From contig NZ_CP026101.1 of the NCBI RefSeq assembly GCF_002902945.1, forward strand, positions 2,418,001 to 2,482,000: a DNA stretch of 64,000 bases, read 5' to 3'. Source of the stretch: Paraburkholderia caribensis. GTDB taxonomy: Bacteria > Pseudomonadota > Gammaproteobacteria > Burkholderiales > Burkholderiaceae. Positions within the stretch are counted from its first letter, which is position 1. Every line of letters begins with the position of its first letter. The notes under the pieces are model-generated. The model did no database searches. It worked only from the letters and a program-made list of their open reading frames with translations, and was not told the origin of the DNA. The position numbers and the translations under genes were made by a program. Below are positions 62,059 to 64,000 of this stretch, one piece after another.

Positions 62059-63321
62059 TCACGACGGCGACACCCACTTGAAGTCGACAGGCGATCCGAT
62101 CTCGATGCGTTTCGGGTTCGCTTCCAGCAGCCCGCTTTGCGGATCGCGACGAAACACGTACGCCGTGTCGCTGTTCTGATTGCCGACGATCAGCCATTGT
62201 CCCGTAGGGTCGATGGAGAACTCTCGCGGAGATTTTCCAAGACTCGACTGCCGGCCGACTTCCCGGAGATGGCCGTTGCCGGGATCCACCGCATAGATGA
62301 CGATTTCATTCGCATCGCCGCGATTGCTGGCGTACAGAAAGCGTCCGTCCGGCGACAGATGGATCGCGGCTGCGCCTACCTGCCCCTTGAAGCCGGGTTT
62401 CGTCATCGGCACGACCTGCAGTTGCGTGAGCTTGCCGTCGTCGTAGTGAAATGCCGTGACGGTCGCCGTCAGCTCGCTCGTCAGATACGCGTATTTGCCG
62501 TCGGCGCTGAACACCAGATGGCGCGGGCCCGAGCCGGGCTTCACGTCGGTATAGCGCTTGTCCGTCGGGCCGAACAGGCCGCGGCTGCCGTCGGGCGTGT
62601 AGCGGTATGCGTAGAGCTTGTCGGTGCCGAGATCCTGCGCGAACAGATAGTTGCCGTCGGGCGAGAACACGGTCGAATGCACGTGCGCGTTGTCCTGGCG
62701 TCCTTTCACGGGACCGCCGCCTTCATGATGCACGGTTAGCACCGACGCGCCGACCTGGCCGTCCGCCAGCAACGGAAACACCGCGAAGCTGCCGCCCGGG
62801 TTCGCGGCGACCGAGTAGTTGGCCGTCGTCAGATACTTGCCGTCCGGCGAGATGCTCAGATAGCACGGATCGTTGCCGTCCGACGACACGCGGTTCAGGA
62901 ACGTTAATTGCCCGCTTTTCGCATCGAAGCCGAACGCGCTGATGCCGCCGCGCTGCCCGGCGGGGCCGTTGTCGCCCGGCTGCTCGTTGACGGAATAGAC
63001 GTAGCGGCCGTCGCGCGACGCGATCACGTACGACGGGTTGTCAGTCTTCGCAGACGCCACCTGTGTCGCGTCGCCCGACTTCGTGTCGAAGCGATAGACA
63101 TAGATGCCTTCGCTCTTCGGACCGGTGTACGTGCCGACGATCAGATCGTAGACGCCGTCGGCGGGTGCGGCGGTCGTGCCTTGAGCGAAAGACTGCGTGG
63201 CGGCAATCGATACCATCAGTGTCAAACCTCTTATGATCGAACGGGCGGACAAGCGCGGATTCACGCGCAAACTGAAAGACTGTGGCACGGCACACGCTAC
63301 TGCTCGGGTACGACGCTGCAT
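62059..63321 (-). CDS. Beta-propeller lactonase (6-phosphogluconolactonase-like), exported
   Basis: 420 residues. An unusually long N-terminus (about 35 residues) leads to a signal peptide (RGLTLMVSIAATQSFAQG). The body shows repeated propeller blades: DLIVGTYTGPKSEGIYVYR, PSYVIASRDGRYVYSVNE, DPCYLSISPDGKYL, FSADGKYAYLTSEL and HLSPDGRFLYASNRGDANEI. Cytoplasmic relatives act on 6-phosphogluconolactone; an exported form more likely acts on other lactones. The ATG at 63321 has CAGGAGG upstream. Confidence 0.88.
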   Translation of the reverse strand: MQRRTRAVACAVPQSFSLRVNPRLSARSIIRGLTLMVSIAATQSFAQGTTAAPADGVYDLIVGTYTGPKSEGIYVYRFDTKSGDATQVASAKTDNPSYVIASRDGRYVYSVNEQPGDNGPAGQRGGISAFGFDAKSGQLTFLNRVSSDGNDPCYLSISPDGKYLTTANYSVAANPGGSFAVFPLLADGQVGASVLTVHHEGGGPVKGRQDNAHVHSTVFSPDGNYLFAQDLGTDKLYAYRYTPDGSRGLFGPTDKRYTDVKPGSGPRHLVFSADGKYAYLTSELTATVTAFHYDDGKLTQLQVVPMTKPGFKGQVGAAAIHLSPDGRFLYASNRGDANEIVIYAVDPGNGHLREVGRQSSLGKSPREFSIDPTGQWLIVGNQNSDTAYVFRRDPQSGLLEANPKRIEIGSPVDFKWVSPS

Positions 63322-63590
63322 GACGACCTCCTGGCGAGACGGGTTATTCGGTTCGTGTGTGTCGCTGGTCTGCCGCGCGGCTCGATCGGAGCGTGCCGTT
63401 GTCGTAACGGATGCATGACGATCGCAGCGTGCGCGTCGTGCGCCCTCGTGGCCCGGCCGCCGCTGATCGTCGATGTCGTATTTGGGGCAAGTATAAGAGC
63501 GTTGCCCGCGCCAGCACAGTCTGATCCGCGAACCCAGGCTATCCGACAGGTTGTCTCTTTCCGTCGTCAATTCCAACAAAAGGAGTCGCC

Positions 63591-63746
63591 ATGAACATCC
63601 ATCTCACGCTCGGCCCGCTCGTCGCGCTGATCGCCGGCATTCTCATTCTGATCGTGCCGCGTTTGCTCAACTTCATCGTCGCGCTTTATCTGATCATCAT
63701 TGGGCTGATCGGGCTGTTCGGCGTCGGCGGCACGGCGCACTTCTGA
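63591..63746 (+). CDS. DUF3096 small membrane protein (51 residues)
   Basis: MNIHLTLGPLVALIAGILIL then IVPRLLNFIVALYLIIIGLI and GLFGVGGTAHF: two hydrophobic helices around a short basic turn. This is the usual DUF3096 pattern. AAAAGGAG stands seven bases before the ATG, so translation is likely. Function unknown. Confidence 0.88.
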   Translation: MNIHLTLGPLVALIAGILILIVPRLLNFIVALYLIIIGLIGLFGVGGTAHF

Positions 63747-63846
63747 CGCGCGTGCACGGACGCGTCCACGCAGGCGCGCTGCGCATTGCATTGGTGTTGA
63801 ACGCGCCGCGTGACGGCGCTTCCGGCATGTCAGACGCTCACGAACC

Positions 63847-63899
63847 CACGCGCAGCGCCGCGCGGGCCGCTTGTCGCGGTCCGCGCGGCGCTGCGCGTG
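63847..63899. terminator. Strong GC-rich hairpin, likely terminator
   Basis: CACGCGCAGCGCCGCGCGG pairs with its counterpart ending CCGCGCGGCGCTGCGCGTG, with about 24 paired positions and a short loop; TTTGACT follows on the plus side. It lies 100 bp after the DUF3096 gene and before the end of the minus-strand gene at 63941, so it may serve both. Confidence 0.65.
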
Positions 63900-63940
63900 T
63901 TTGACTGGAAGCGTGCTCGTTCGGGATAACGCGCGTCGCG

Positions 63941-64000
63941 TCAGCCGTTCGACAGTTGATCGAGACGCAAGCGCCCCTGCAAGGACAGGCCACCGACGGC
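63941..64000 (-). CDS. C-terminal end of an unidentified gene, cut by the window
   Basis: On the minus strand the frame entering at 64000 reads AVGGLSLQGRLRLDQLSNG and stops at TGA (63941-63943). This is too short to identify. It is proposed as coding because the hairpin just downstream would suit its terminator. Confidence 0.4.
   Translation of the reverse strand, partial: AVGGLSLQGRLRLDQLSNG

Overview
The window looks like chromosomal DNA of a high-GC beta-proteobacterium of the Burkholderiaceae, most like Paraburkholderia or Caballeronia. This rests on protein character and gene order (yebC-purD-hemF-nadD-rsfS-rlmH-maf-rng, the kdp operon, dnaE beside LPS genes); no database search was possible. 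Almost all of it is housekeeping DNA. I see no phage, CRISPR array, rRNA or tRNA.

Layout. 1-260: end of an RDD membrane protein. 1208-3965: a lipid cassette of a PlcP-like metallophosphoesterase, an Agt-like glycosyltransferase and diacylglycerol kinase, which together look like phosphorus-sparing membrane lipid remodelling. 6432-8523: TetR regulator, LOG protein and a short-chain dehydrogenase. 8530-13749 (minus strand): DUF924, AlaX editing protein, truncated haemoglobin, a large FtsX-type permease and DUF4126. 14005-14391: guanidinium exporter gene behind a guanidine-II riboswitch. 14489-23856: full kdp potassium uptake system with two tiny membrane proteins and a KdpE-box-like operator. 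23915-27121: quinone oxidoreductase, mgsA, a second dehydrogenase and upp. 29558-37115: yebC to rng. 37191-38140: small hypothetical proteins. 38158-43669: LPS ligation, glycosyl transfer and MsbA export. 43739-51007: dnaE, trhO, gluQ and rhlE. 51457-63746: aldehyde dehydrogenase, acetolactate synthase, MliC-like inhibitor, small lipoprotein, purT, META-domain lipoprotein, large ftsK, a beta-propeller lactonase and a DUF3096 protein. A partial gene ends the window.

The most unusual content is a family of about 0.8 kb non-coding repeats present four times (about 298, 3990, 18121 and 27151), all in the same orientation. Each is a nested imperfect palindrome carrying two 34-bp hairpin-forming sequences. 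Two of the four are split by identical 1279-bp IS481-family insertions, in opposite orientations, with the 6-bp target duplication centred on the apex of the same hairpin. On the plus strand the DNA just left of every copy is G/T-rich and the DNA just right of it is A/C-rich, whichever way the genes run. That pattern fits repeated breakage and resection at a cruciform, but this explanation is inference.
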